From NCBI RefSeq assembly GCF_042477335.2, contig NC_091255.1:30420501-30484500 (forward strand): a stretch of 64,000 nucleotides of DNA, given 5' to 3'. The DNA is from Ovis canadensis. Lineage: Eukaryota; Chordata; Mammalia; Artiodactyla; Bovidae. Below, piece after piece: positions 34,672 through 45,501 of this stretch; the stretch's first letter is position 1, and each line of letters starts with the position of its first letter. The notes below the pieces were generated by a model. That model saw nothing but the letters and a program-made list of their open reading frames with translations, was not told the origin of the DNA and ran no database searches. The position numbers and the translations under genes were made by a program.

Positions 34672-35854
34672 AAGACTTGGTACAATTCTGGCACCACCTG
34701 TCACATGTGGTCACATAAGGCAGTGGGTGAGCTTTAACAGAGTGCCACCTGAAGCCTGGCACACCTGTTTGGCTAGAGTTTCTGGCTAGGAAGGAATGAT
34801 GGTGAGACACCACACCTGAGCAGAGGCTGCCCCTACCTGGGTGTACTGCCATATTGCTTCACTCAACAGGCACAAAACCATCAGTGATCCCTTTACCCAC
34901 TCGCCGCCATCCCCAAAGCCAAAGTTTTCCATGTCCCGATAGATGAAAGAGAAAGCCTGGAGTGCTCTGGGTTGAAGAAGGAACTTTCCTAGGAGGGGCA
35001 CAGCAGGCATGCAGCTTTGTTGAGGCCTGGGTCCAGGCAGGGCAGGTATTATTTTCAATTGTAAATAACATATTTAGCCACAGCTCAGTCATTTGTGAGC
35101 TCTGTTGATCTGCAAGGAACACTGGCAGGTAGGCCTCTGAGCAGACAGAGGAATAAGAGCCTGTCATTGAATGCATTGCTTGGGTGTCAGCGCCCGGTAT
35201 GGACAGGAAGAAGCTGTAGGATTGAGAGCTGGACCGGGACTCAGGATGCTGAGGCCAGCCTGGGTTTTAGAGGGAAACTTCCATCCCTCCATCCAAGAGA
35301 AGAGACTTTGTCCCCAAATGGGCTCTGTGAGCACTCAGGAGGCAGCACCAGTGTGAGGTTGGCAGGAAATGGACAGTAAACTGGGAGCGAAAGGACAGAA
35401 GCCTCTCACCCCAGTAGGAGGCCTCAGAAAGCAAAGATCAAAATAAAGAAATAAACACACTAAACCTCGAAAAAGAAAAAGAGCAAAGAGCAGCCTGAAC
35501 TCATCAGGGCAGCAGTTAGCCAGGAAAAAAAACCTCAAACTGTCAGATTTCCAAATCAGGCTCCCCAGGGTCAAGGAAGCTGATCTGAGAGACAGAAGAG
35601 AGGGTTCATCTAAGAGGGTGTGGCTTTTATCGAGCACCCACAGTCAGATCCTGTTATAGGGCTGCAGGTTTCAGGTGGACCTGAGTTAGAACTTATTTTC
35701 CTCCTCAAACCAGCTCATCTTGAGCTTCCCACTGGGGTGAATGGTGCTTCCATGTGCTCCATTAGTGTTAGATTCCATTCCTCCTGCATCTCCTATACAC
35801 CTTTTAAATGTTTTTTAAACCCATCCTTCCTTTTTAGACTCACTGCTCTGATTT

Positions 35855-36088
35855 GCTGCTGCTGCTGCTAAGTCGCTTCAGTCGTGTCCGACTCTGAGCC
35901 CACCAGGCTCCCCCGTCCCTGGGATTCTCCAGGCAAGAACACTGGAGTGGGTTGTCATTTCCTTCAATGCATGAAAGTGAAAAGTGAAAGTGAAGTCACT
36001 CAATCGAGTCCGACTCTTAGCGACCCCATGGACTGCAGTCTACCAGGCTCCTCTGTCCATGGGATTTTCCAGGCAAGCATTTTCCAAA
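35855..36088 (-). repeat. Bov-A2 SINE
   Basis: Starts with a (gct)n stretch, then two BovA units joined by gaaagtgaaaagtgaaagtg. Duplication tgctctgattt is at 35844-35854 and 36089-36099. Confidence 0.93.
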
Positions 36089-36114
36089 TGCTCTGATTTA
36101 GCCTCTAGTCAATT

Positions 36115-36391
36115 TTCTTTTTATAAAATAATTAATAAATTTTTGGATGCACTGGATCTTCATTGCTGTGTGTAAGTTTTCTCTAGTTGCCGTAAACAGG
36201 GGCTACTTTCTAGCTTCGGTGTCCAGGCTTCTCTTGTTGTAGAACACGGCCTCTAGGTGTTCAGGCTTCAGTTATTGTGACCCACAGGCTTAGTTGCTCT
36301 GAGGCATGTGGGATCTTCCCTGAGCAGGGATTGAACTCGCGTCCCCAGCATTGCACAGCAGATTCTTTAACCCCTGGAGCACCAGGGAAGC
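36115..36391 (-). repeat. CHR-type SINE
   Basis: Complete antisense copy ending in caccagggaagccc. A 13-base duplication cctctagtcaatt is at 36102-36114 and 36392-36404, only 3 bases from the neighbouring Bov-A2 duplication. Confidence 0.93.
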
Positions 36392-36794
36392 CCTCTAGTC
36401 AATTCTCACCTAATAACTGACTCTTCATTGTTGGGCATGCCTCCTCCCTTGTTCTTCTCCAAACCATCCACAGGATGGTCTTTCAGCACCAAAGCGTGAT
36501 CGTGTGCCCTGCTCAGAATTCTTCTCTGTGTCAGGGTAAAGTCTAAATTCGATGCGTTGCTTCTACAGCTTGTGCCCAGGAAGACATATGCTTCTGTCCA
36601 AGCTTAGTGCTTTCTCGAACATTTCCATTTCCAGTGGTCTGCTTTCTATAATCTGTTTTGGATCTGGAAGTGGTGGCTCAGAATCATTCTCAATAACGTG
36701 TGGTCTTTAGTGTTTGTGAGGTGAGTTTGGACTTTAGGACTCCTTGTCATTTCTTTGATTTGTGCCCAGCTCTCAGTCAAGTGTAAATATATAC

Positions 36795-36890
36795 AGTATT
36801 CTTGCCTGGAGAATTCCATGGACAGAGGAGCCTGGTGGGCTTTAATCCATGGGGTTGCAAAGAGTCAGACACAATTGAAGTGACTTAGCA
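36795..36890 (+). repeat. Bov-A fragment
   Basis: Contains gtattcttgcctggagaatt and gggttgcaaagagtcagac. It runs into the microsatellite that follows. Confidence 0.87.
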
Positions 36891-36897
36891 TAGCACA

Positions 36898-36990
36898 ATA
36901 CATACATATACATATATATGTATATGTTTATATGTATGTGTGTGTGTGTATATATATATATACACACATATATATATATATATATATATG
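36898..36990. repeat. TA/TG compound microsatellite
   Basis: Mixed (TA)n, (TG)n and (CATA)n tracts with strong self-complementarity. It probably grew from the SINE 3' tail. Confidence 0.9.
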
Positions 36991-37200
36991 TAGGAAGTCC
37001 CTGGTAGCTGAGTTGGTAAAGAACCTGCATGCAGTGCAGGAAACCTGGGTTTGATCCCTGGGTCAGGAAGATCCCCTAGAGAAGGAAGTGGCAACCCACT
37101 CCAGTGTTCTTGCCTGGAGAATCCTATGGACAGAGAAGCCTGGCAGGCTACAGTCCGTGGGGTCGCAAGAGTTGGACATGACTTAGCGACTAAACCACCA
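36991..37200 (+). repeat. Bov-tA SINE
   Basis: Full sense copy from gaagtccctggtagctgag to ggacatgacttagcgac. Confidence 0.9.
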
Positions 37201-37204
37201 CCAT

Positions 37205-37930
37205 ATATTTAAATTTTATTTCTAATTGTATAATTGCTTCACCATATTTTGGTGGTTTCTGCCACACGTCAGCATGAATCATCCATAGGTATACATGTCA
37301 CCTCCCTCTTGAACCCCCCTCCCACCTCTCTCCCTATCCCACCCCTCTAGGTTGTCATAGAGCACCCACCAGCTTTGGGTTCCCTGTGACATACAGCAAA
37401 TTCCCGCTGACTATCCATTTTACACATGTATGTTTCATATATGGCAATGTATGTTTCAATGCTACTGTCTCAAATCATCCCACCTTCTTCCTTCCCAACT
37501 GTCCAAAAGTCTGTTCTCTATGTCACCGTCTCTATCAACCTTAGATAGGTTCATCAGTACCATCTTTTGAGATTTTATATATATGCATTAATATATGATA
37601 TTTGTCTTTCTCTTTCTGACTTACTTCACTCTATAATAGGCTCTAGGTTCATCTACCTCATTAGAACCAACTCAAAAAGCTGTAGAAATACAGCGAGTAA
37701 TATTCCGTTGTGTATCTGTACCACACTTCTTTATCTTTGCATCTGTCGATGGACATCTAGGTTGCTTCCATGTCCTAGCTATTGTACGTAGTGCTGCAGT
37801 GAACAATGGGATACGTGTGTCTTTTTCAATTATGGTTTCTTCAAGGTAAATGCCCAGTAGTGGGATTGCTGGCTCATACGATAGTTTTACTCTTAGTTTT
37901 TTAGGAAATTGCCGTACTGTTCTCCATCTT
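37205..37930 (-). mobile_element. L1 LINE 3' fragment
   Basis: Antisense L1: an end resembling the L1 3' UTR (ccaccagctttgggttccc) and the end of ORF2 (gttgcttccatgtcctagct, gggattgctggctcatacg). Translated on the minus strand it gives KLRVKLSYEPAIPLLGIYLE, the L1 ORF2 C-terminal pattern, with decay. It is inactive. Confidence 0.85.
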
Positions 37931-37931
37931 A

Positions 37932-38173
37932 AAAAAAACAACAACAAAACTTATTTAGGCTATACCGGGTCTTAGTTGTGGCATACAGGATTATCAATCC
38001 TCACTGTGGTACAGAGGATACTTTTTAGTTGGGGCAGTGCAGGATCTTTTAATTGCATTATGTGGAATCTTTAGTTGTGGCATGTGAGATCTATTCCTTC
38101 AACCAGGGATTGAACCCAGTCCCCTTGTATTGGGAGTGCAGCATCTTAGCCACCAGACCACTAAGGAAGTCCC
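37932..38173 (-). repeat. CHR-type SINE
   Basis: Antisense copy ending in accagaccactaaggaagtcc. It abuts the truncated end of the L1 fragment. Confidence 0.8.
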
Positions 38174-38828
38174 AGAAAATGTTTATTTTTATTTCTTAAT
38201 TCTTTATGCCTTTTACTTACAACATAGCCATGTTGACAACGGAGGTGTCCTATACTGTCTCTAGTGCCAAATCCTTAGACTCCAGCCTGATTCTGAAGGG
38301 TGGGCTTAACATTCTGGAGCAGATTTCTTCCACAGCATAATTGTTTGGAGGCTTTATTGATTCACCCAGACTCAACAATCAGACTTGCTTGCTATCTCTT
38401 CTGCTGTTGCTTTGGCTTTGCTTATGAAAAGCTGAATTGGAAATTTGGCCTATAGCCTGGCAGTCTGGTGGATGGTTAGAGCCAACTCCAGAATACTTGT
38501 GTAATGAATCACACACACTGCTATATCTGCAGTAGGGTCACATCGATGACAAGTTGTAATCCTGCGATTTGCTCTGAAAAGTGTTGGAGGCAAACATAAA
38601 TATGCATAATGTGTTTGTAGCACTTCGCATTTCTGACTCAGACAAGAATTACAAGGCTTGAAAAACGAGAGACCAGACTCCTGCTTTGCTGAGGGATAAA
38701 ATGAAATCTAGAAAGAACTATGATGGTGAATTCCTAAAATTACATATCAAGTGGGTGCCAGAAAGAGAAGGAGCACACTACTGTTGTAACCAGGGAGGAC
38801 AACACCCCTCTTTCCCTTCCCTCATCTT

Positions 38829-39027
38829 TTTTCTTTTTTAAATATTTATTTGGCTGCACTGGATCTATGTTTCAGTCCATGGCATCGCTGATCTTCATTG
38901 TGGCATGCTGAATCTTTTTTAGTTGTGGCACATGAAGTCTAGTTCCGAGACCAGGAATAGAAGCATGGAGCATTATCCGTGCATTGGAAGCATGGAGTGT
39001 TATCCACTGGGCCACCAGGGAAGCTCC
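38829..39027 (-). repeat. CHR-type SINE
   Basis: Antisense copy ending in gccaccagggaagc. A 16-base duplication with one mismatch flanks it at 38813-38828 and 39028-39043. Confidence 0.88.
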
Positions 39028-39242
39028 TCCCTTCCCTCGTCTTGATCTTTGTCAAACCTTGCCTCCATATTTTGCTTCTTTCACCTCTCTATCAAACAAT
39101 TTCCCTTATCAGTACATCTGCCACCAAAGACCAGGTTTTAAAAAAGGAAAAGATAACGGAGATGCCAAAAACTGTACTAGAGAATTAATTTACAGGTAAA
39201 ATCATTTTACAGGGAACTTCCAATTAAATGGAATACATTTTT

Positions 39243-39365
39243 TAAGGAATTCCCTGTTGGTTCAGTGGTTGACTCTAGGCTTTTGCTGCCAAGGGCCCAG
39301 ATTCAATCCCTGGTTAGGGAATTAAGATTCTGTAAGCCTTGCAGTATGCCCCCCATCTCCCCGAA
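39243..39365 (+). repeat. CHR-type SINE
   Basis: Starts aaggaattccctgttggttc, with a tRNA-like middle and a short tail. Confidence 0.83.
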
Positions 39366-40032
39366 AAGGAATACTTTGCTTAAATCAGTTTTTACTCAAA
39401 TTTTGTTGACTCACTTATTTCTTGAAGTAAGTGGGCTTGGAAAACTTTTATAATCAAAGTGTTCATTGTGTGCTAATAGCTTTGTTTTAATGGCATCTGA
39501 ATTTTGTGTGTGTGTGAAACACTTTGTCTCTTCTTCTGAGATGTCCTGATATTCTTTAAATATTCCTTTCTCCACTTGCAGCATCTTAACCTGGAATAGG
39601 TTCTTATTTGAAAATTCAAAATATACTTTCTTTTTGGACTAGAATAATACCTTCCAGATTTTTCTCCCATTTATTCCAAAGTTCTTCAATTTCCTTCCCT
39701 AAGCAACCTGTTACTATTTTTAACTGTCCTTCCAGATATATTTCATCCCTATATAAACTTTACATTTATGTATATATATACATTTTTTCCTCCACTTAAA
39801 AATTTACAAGTGGTTGCGTATTATTTTCTACATATTCTGCACCTTACTTTCTCTTGTGTTACATCTCAGAGAGATGTCATACCAGTGTATGTGATGGTGA
39901 ATTTTGTGTGTCAACTTGACTAGGCTACAGCATGCCCTGGTATTTGGAGACAGTATATTTCTCATTTAGGTTTCCTTTTCTGGCCCATTTTTTAAAACTT
40001 TTTACTTTGTATTGGGGTTTAGCCATTTAACA

Positions 40033-40250
40033 CAGGGCTTCCCTGATGGCTCAGTGGCAAAGAATCTGCCTGCAATGCAGGAGACTCAGGAGATGCTGAT
40101 TCGATTCCTGGATCAGTAAGATCCCCTGGAGGAGGGCATGGCAACCCACTCCAATATTCTTGCCTGGAGAATCCCATGGACAGAGGAGCCTGGCGGGCTA
40201 CAGGGGTTACAAAGATTCAAACATGACTGAAGTGACGGAGCATGCACGCA
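40033..40250 (+). repeat. Bov-tA SINE
   Basis: Full sense copy. Duplication tagcc(a/g)tttaaca flanks it, near 40020-40032 and at 40251-40263. Confidence 0.92.
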
Positions 40251-40395
40251 TAGCCGTTTAACAATGCTGTGATGGTTTCAGGTGAACAGTGAAGGGACTC
40301 AGCCATGCATATACACAGGTATCTGGTCTCCTCAAGACTCCCCTCCCATCAGGGCTGCCACACAACATGGGGCACTCTGGCTCATTGTTAAAAAC

Positions 40396-40577
40396 ATATG
40401 TGTTTATTTGGCTGTGTTGAGTCTTGGTTGTGGCACTCAGGATCTTTGTTGCATTATGCAGATCTTTTTTGGGGGGCTCCAGCGCAGCAGTTGCAATGTG
40501 TGGGCTCTGGAGCATGCAGTCCCAGTAGTTGTAGCTTACCAATTTAGTTGCTCCGTGGCATGTGGGATCATGATCTT
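40396..40577 (-). repeat. CHR-type SINE, truncated
   Basis: Antisense copy with gtttatttggctgtgttgag and agttgctccgtggcatgtgg. The tRNA-like head is missing. Confidence 0.78.
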
Positions 40578-40657
40578 GGTATTATCTTTATTTGGAGAGA
40601 AAGTATAGTTTAAGGAGATGCATATGGGTGCCAAGTTGACAAGGGGTAGGCTTGTGA

Positions 40658-41742
40658 GTTCTGCTTTATTGACTATGCCAAAGCCTTTGACTGTGTGGAT
40701 CACAATAAACTGTGGAAAATTCTTCAAGAGATGGGAATACCAGACCACCCAACCTGCCTCTTGAGAAACCTGTATGCAGGTCAGGAAGCAACAGTTAGAA
40801 CCGGACATGGAACAACAGACTGGTTCCAAATAGAGAAAGGAATACGTCAAGGCTGTATATTGTCACCCTGCTTATTTAGCTTATATGCAGAGTACATCAT
40901 GAGAAACGCTGGGCTGGAGGAAGCACAAGCTGGAATCAAGATTGCCGGGAGAAATATCAATAACCTCAGATATGCAGATGACACCACCCTTATGGCAGAA
41001 AGTGAAGAACTAAAAAGCCTCTTGATGAGAGTGAAAAAGTTGGCTTAAAGCTCAACATTCAGAAAACGAAGATCATGACATATGGTCCCATCACTTCATG
41101 GCAAATAGATGGGGAAACAATGGAAACAGTGTCAGACTTTATTTTTTTGGGCTCCAAAATCACTGCAGATGGTGACTGCAGCCATGAAATTAAAAGACGC
41201 TTACTCCTTGGAAGGAAAGTTATGACCAACCTAGATAGCATATTAAAAAGCAGAGACATTACTTTGCCAGCAAAGGTCTGTCTAGTCAAGGCTATGGTTT
41301 TTCCAGTGGTCATGTATGGATGTGAGAGTTGGACTGTGAAGAAAGCTGAGCGCCGAAGAAGTGATGCTTTTGAACTGTGGTGTTGGAGAAGGCTCTTGAG
41401 AGTCCCTTGGACTGCAAGGAGATCCAACCAGTCCATCTTAAAGGAGATCAATCCTGGGTGTTCTTTGCAAGGACTGATGCTGAAGCTGAAACTCCAATAC
41501 TTTGGCCACCTCATGCGAAGAGTTGACTCATTGGAAAAGACCCTGATGCTGGGAAAGATTGAAGGCAGGAGGAGAAGGGGATGACAGAGGATGAGACGGC
41601 TGGATGGCATCACTGACTCGATGGGCATGAGCTTGAGTGAACTCCGGGAGTTGGTGATGGACAGAGAGGCCTGGCGTGCTGCAATTCATAGGGTCGCAGA
41701 GTCGGACATGACTGAGGGACTGAACTGAACTGAACTGAACTG
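40658..41742 (+). mobile_element. BovB (RTE) LINE, 5' truncated
   Basis: RTE-type LINE, a family known to have entered ruminants horizontally. It covers the reverse transcriptase from [18 protein letters not shown] through the catalytic NLRYADDTTLMAES to the C-terminal part ([40 protein letters not shown]). A frameshift near 41040-41075 and a stop at about 41582 break the frame. It ends in the (gaact)n tail. A perfect duplication aggcttgtga is at 40648-40657 and 41743-41752. Non-functional. Confidence 0.95.
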
Positions 41743-41752
41743 AGGCTTGTGA

Positions 41753-42215
41753 TACTTAATTTTATGTGTCAAATTGACTGGGGTATGGATATTTGGTTAA
41801 ACACTATTATAGGTACGTCTGTGGGGGTGTTTCTGGATGAGATCAGCACATGAAATAGTAGACTGAGTAAAGCAGGTTGCCCTCTCCAATGTGGGTGGGC
41901 TTCATCCAATCAGTTGAAGGCCCAGATAGAAGAAAATGTAAGGGAGAATTCACTTTCTCTACCTACCTTCGAACTGGGACATAGGTCTCCTGCTGCCTTT
42001 GGACTCAATAGGGACTAGAACTTCTACCATCAGCTCTTCTGATTCTCTGGCCTTTGGACTCAGACTAGAATTAACTATACCATCAGTTTTCCTGGGCCTC
42101 TGGATGGCTGACTGTTGATTTTGGGACTTCTCAGCCTCCATGATCATGTGAACCAATTTCTTGTAGCAAATCTCTGTGTTGGTTCTCTTTCTCTGGGGAA
42201 CATAAGACTGATACA
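41753..42215 (+). repeat. Old interspersed repeat, family not assigned
   Basis: Contains phrases seen repeatedly in mammalian genomes, such as tgtcaaattgactggggt, gggcttcatccaatcagttg and cagcctccatgatcatgtg. A partial second copy of its start lies at about 39885-39965 (tgtgtcaacttgactaggc). I could not name the family without a search. Confidence 0.6.
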
Positions 42216-42369
42216 GTGTATACAGAAATCTTCTTAATTCTTTTCAGTGACTAGGTTGTATTCCAGATGATGAATGTGCCATCTTTTATTCCTCCTCACT
42301 GATACATAATTAGGCTCTTTCCAGTTTTCCAGTCTTTTTTTAAGTTCACCAATGTATCAGTAACTATCT

Positions 42370-42503
42370 GTACATATACATCCTTTTTTTTTTTGACCTG
42401 GCGCATGTGGCAATGAGATCTTAATTCTCTGACCAGGGATCGAACCTGTGTCCCTGCAGTGGAGGCACAGTGTCTTAACCACTGGACTGCCAGAGATGTC
42501 CCA
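42370..42503 (-). repeat. CHR-type SINE
   Basis: Antisense copy with a T-run on the left, gaccagggatcgaacctgtg, and actggactgccagagatgtc at the head. Confidence 0.85.
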
Positions 42504-43933
42504 ACACAGATACATTTTTGTGCACGTATGCTTCTAGTCCTGAAGACCAAGGAATGTGATTCATGAATCTTACAGATTAAAAATATGTATTTGTTCAGTG
42601 CATGCTTTGTGTGATATCACATGCCTTAGAATGCAATTTCTCAAAAGGAAAACTCTATAATGTGTATGTGCTATAAATGTCAGGCATGTTGTGGTTCCTT
42701 AACACATATTTTAAAACAATAATAGTTTGCAGAATAGTCAGTAAATTCATGTGACATAATTAGCTAAATACCAGTAGGGGTATTTTCTTTAAGTGGGTCT
42801 CTTGAACCGCAGATTCAGAGAGCGTGCTTTTGACAAGCCCAGAGAGTCCTTCAGGCTTCTTCTTATAACAAACACCCACTCGAACTATGATTTTGGAATC
42901 ATTTCCATTGCAAATCCCCTTTCTACACCCCTTTAAAAGGCAGCTGCAATATTTGGCATGTAACCAGGGCCTGCTGCACCAACAATTCTCTAAATTTTAT
43001 TTATATTTCATGCACAGTATGTTCAAACTCTCACTTCCCCAGGTGCCAGATGCTGGTTTGGACACACTCCAGTGGAAAGTGCTTTCCTGTAAAATAATAA
43101 AAGGAAAATGCTGAACAAACCACCTTTTTATACAGACTTGCACCTAGTATACCAGAGTTAAGTACTATAGTAATGACTTCACTATTTCCCCCAATTTGCA
43201 ATCCCCCAAATTCCCTCCTCACCTCCCTCCACAACAAATACTTTGTCTCTAGGCATCAATAAGATGCTTATGGTCCTCTTACATCTCTTCAGCGTTCACT
43301 TGAAAGCATCAGGGTATAGAAGTCTGTCTTACATGCTTTGGATCGCATCTGATGCAATTCACGGGCATTTCCAGAATTTCAAAAAGATATCTAACAAATT
43401 AATGTCTGTTATGTTAATGGCTTTTATATGTTTTCACTAAAAAGTGATGCTTTCCATGTGTTGGTAATAATACTGTCTCTGCAGTCACACAGAATTTTGC
43501 CAGGACACTCAGAATGAACTCAGAATTCGCCTTTGTCATAGGGTTCTCGCCTGCCTAAAGGCAATCCTCAATCCAAAGAGCCTACTTATGAAATGAGCAG
43601 CAGTGTTAGGTGGATACTGAGAAAGTGGCTATCATTCAAGAGATTGCCAGTCCACCCGTGGTATCCACCTCCACCTCTTTCACCAGTTTCTGTGGTAACA
43701 TTTCACTGAGCTGAGAACCAGTAGAATTCCTTGTTCTATTCCAGAAAAACTGGGAACCTTAGGCATTAAAATTTATGTTTGTGCCAAAAAGCTTGTGGTT
43801 ATGTTATGAGGTTTAAATGAACTCTTGTAAAGCGGGTTATGATTTGTGTGTGTGTGTTTGTGTGTGTGGAAAGCAGCTATAAAATACAAATATTCTGCCT
43901 GGTTGCTGGTATCCCTGTCTTTTCTTGCTCTTT

Positions 43934-43947
43934 CCACTAGATGGCGG
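43934..43947 (+). promoter_or_regulatory. CTCF-like motif
   Basis: CCACTAGATGGCGG fits 13 of 14 positions of the CTCF core and is oriented towards NXN. It lies about 1.2 kb upstream of the NXN start codon. Confidence 0.5.
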
Positions 43948-45141
43948 TGGATGCCCAAGAAATAACTTGCAAAGGGCCGGGGGAGGGCGGTGAGAGGGGT
44001 GTTCTTTTCTTTCACTGGGTTGTTGGTAGCTGAGCTGGCACGTTCTTGTTCCTCTGTTGCTAGTGGGCATGGTATAATTTTTCTTTTTTCGTGTATGTGT
44101 TGGGGGGAGGCCGGAAGACTTGCCACAGACCACCTGTTTAATCCAGGTTCAGTTTAAGCATAGGGTAGCATCTCGCCAGCTGGCCAAAAAAAAAAAAAAA
44201 AAAAAAATCCATAGAATTTCTCTCAACTATCAACAGACTTGGGTAGAAGCTATGGAACCGTTTCAGGAGAGCAGCCAGCATCGATTTAGAGATGCCGCGG
44301 CATCTGTTGCCTATATTTGTGGAGATGGAAGAAAGCCACTCGCTGGTGAGGAATGACCGCGGCGACCTGGGGACTGAAATCCACACTGCGACCTGCGATC
44401 AACCCACAAGTACTTATGGATTCCCTCCCATGTGCCCATCACTGGATCAGAAGCTACGCAAGAAACAAGAGGTGGCGTGCTTCCGGCCTCTTGTGGTAGA
44501 GAACACAAAACGTACACAGAGAGATCAGCAAGACCTAGCCGGACCAAGTTAACATTGTGTGAAGACGGTTAAGTCCTACAAGTATTATGAGATCAGTGGG
44601 GGTACAAACGGCCAACGGGATAGGCTGTGGGTAGGGAGAGTGCAGGGAAGAAGAACAAGGAGGGATAAGAGAACTCGGGTGGGAATCTTTGGAGAATTCC
44701 GGAGAGAATTTGGAATTCGGGAGCGAAGAGGAAATGGGAGGGAAGGGAGAGGCCAAGCCCGGCCTGCGCGGACTGCAGCTTCGGAAAGCCTGGCTCAGCG
44801 GCCCCTTCTGCTTTCTTCACTTAGGTCCCAGGCATTTCCGACAGACCGGAGAGTCTCGGGTCAGCCTTCTCGCCGGGGCTATCTCGGGAGCACTTCGGCT
44901 ACGCGGCGGGAGCCCGCGCCGCCGGCCGCAGCCAGTGCTCGGGAGGCAAGCTCGGCTACAAAGGGGGCGTGGCGTGGTGAGGGGGCGTGCCGTGGGCGTG
45001 CCGTGGGCGTGGCTCCCCTCCCGCCTGTGCCCGCCGACGCCGCAGCAGCTGCCGCCTCCGCCCGCCGCGCGGACCGAGGGAGCGGTGTTGCCGCCGCCTG
45101 CCCGCCCGGGTGCCTGCGAGCCCGGGCTGCGGTGGGCCAGG

Positions 45142-45501
45142 ATGTCGGGCTTCCTGGAGGAGCTGCTGGGCGAGAAGCTAGTGACTGGTGGCGGCGAGGA
45201 GGTGGACGTGCACTCGCTGGCCGCCCGCGGCATCTCGCTGCTCGGGCTCTACTTCGGCTGCAGCCTGAGCGCCCCCTGCGCGCAGCTCAGCGCCAGTCTG
45301 GCCGCCTTCTACGGCCGCCTGCGGGGGGACGCGGCGGCGGGGCCGGGGCCGGGGCCGGGGGCCGGGGCGTCGGCGGAGCCCGAGCCGCGGCGCCGCCTGG
45401 AGATCGTCTTCGTGTCCTCGGATCAGGACCAGCGGCAATGGCAGGACTTCGTGCGGGACATGCCGTGGCTGGCGCTACCCTACAAGGAGAAGCACAGGAA
45501 G
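45142..45501 (+). CDS. NXN: NXN coding exon 1 (nucleoredoxin N-terminus)
   Basis: Nucleoredoxin is a thioredoxin-like oxidoreductase that binds Dishevelled and restrains Wnt/beta-catenin signalling in a redox-dependent way. This exon encodes residues 1-120, starting MSGFLEELLGEKLVTGGGEE, and ends HRK before the donor GTGAGC at 45502 (phase 0). It covers the N-terminal thioredoxin-fold segment, including LEIVFVSSDQDQRQWQDFVR and MPWLALPYKEKHRK. The catalytic WCPPC is encoded by later exons outside the window. Residues 65-77 are a Gly/Pro/Ala run encoded by a GGGGCC tract. The start has A at -3. An in-frame ATG at 44734 (G at -3 and +4) with no intervening stop lies 136 codons upstream. It is probably non-coding 5' sequence, since the conserved N-terminus begins at 45142. 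Confidence 0.96.
45339..45369 (+). repeat. NXN: GGGGCC hexanucleotide tract in coding sequence
   Basis: Three perfect GGGGCC units followed by near-units (GGGGGCC, GGGGC) lie in frame and encode alternating Gly-Pro. The tract forms a textbook G-quadruplex pattern on the coding strand. Confidence 0.9.

Larger units (their letters stand above)
31441..44690. other. Intergenic region between TIMM22 and NXN
   Basis: About 13.2 kb between two divergent genes. It is filled with SINEs, an L1 tail, a BovB and microsatellites, listed individually. The stretches 32100-32840, 34065-35840 and 42510-44690 hold no gene that I can support. Short open frames there have no recognisable protein features. Confidence 0.75.
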
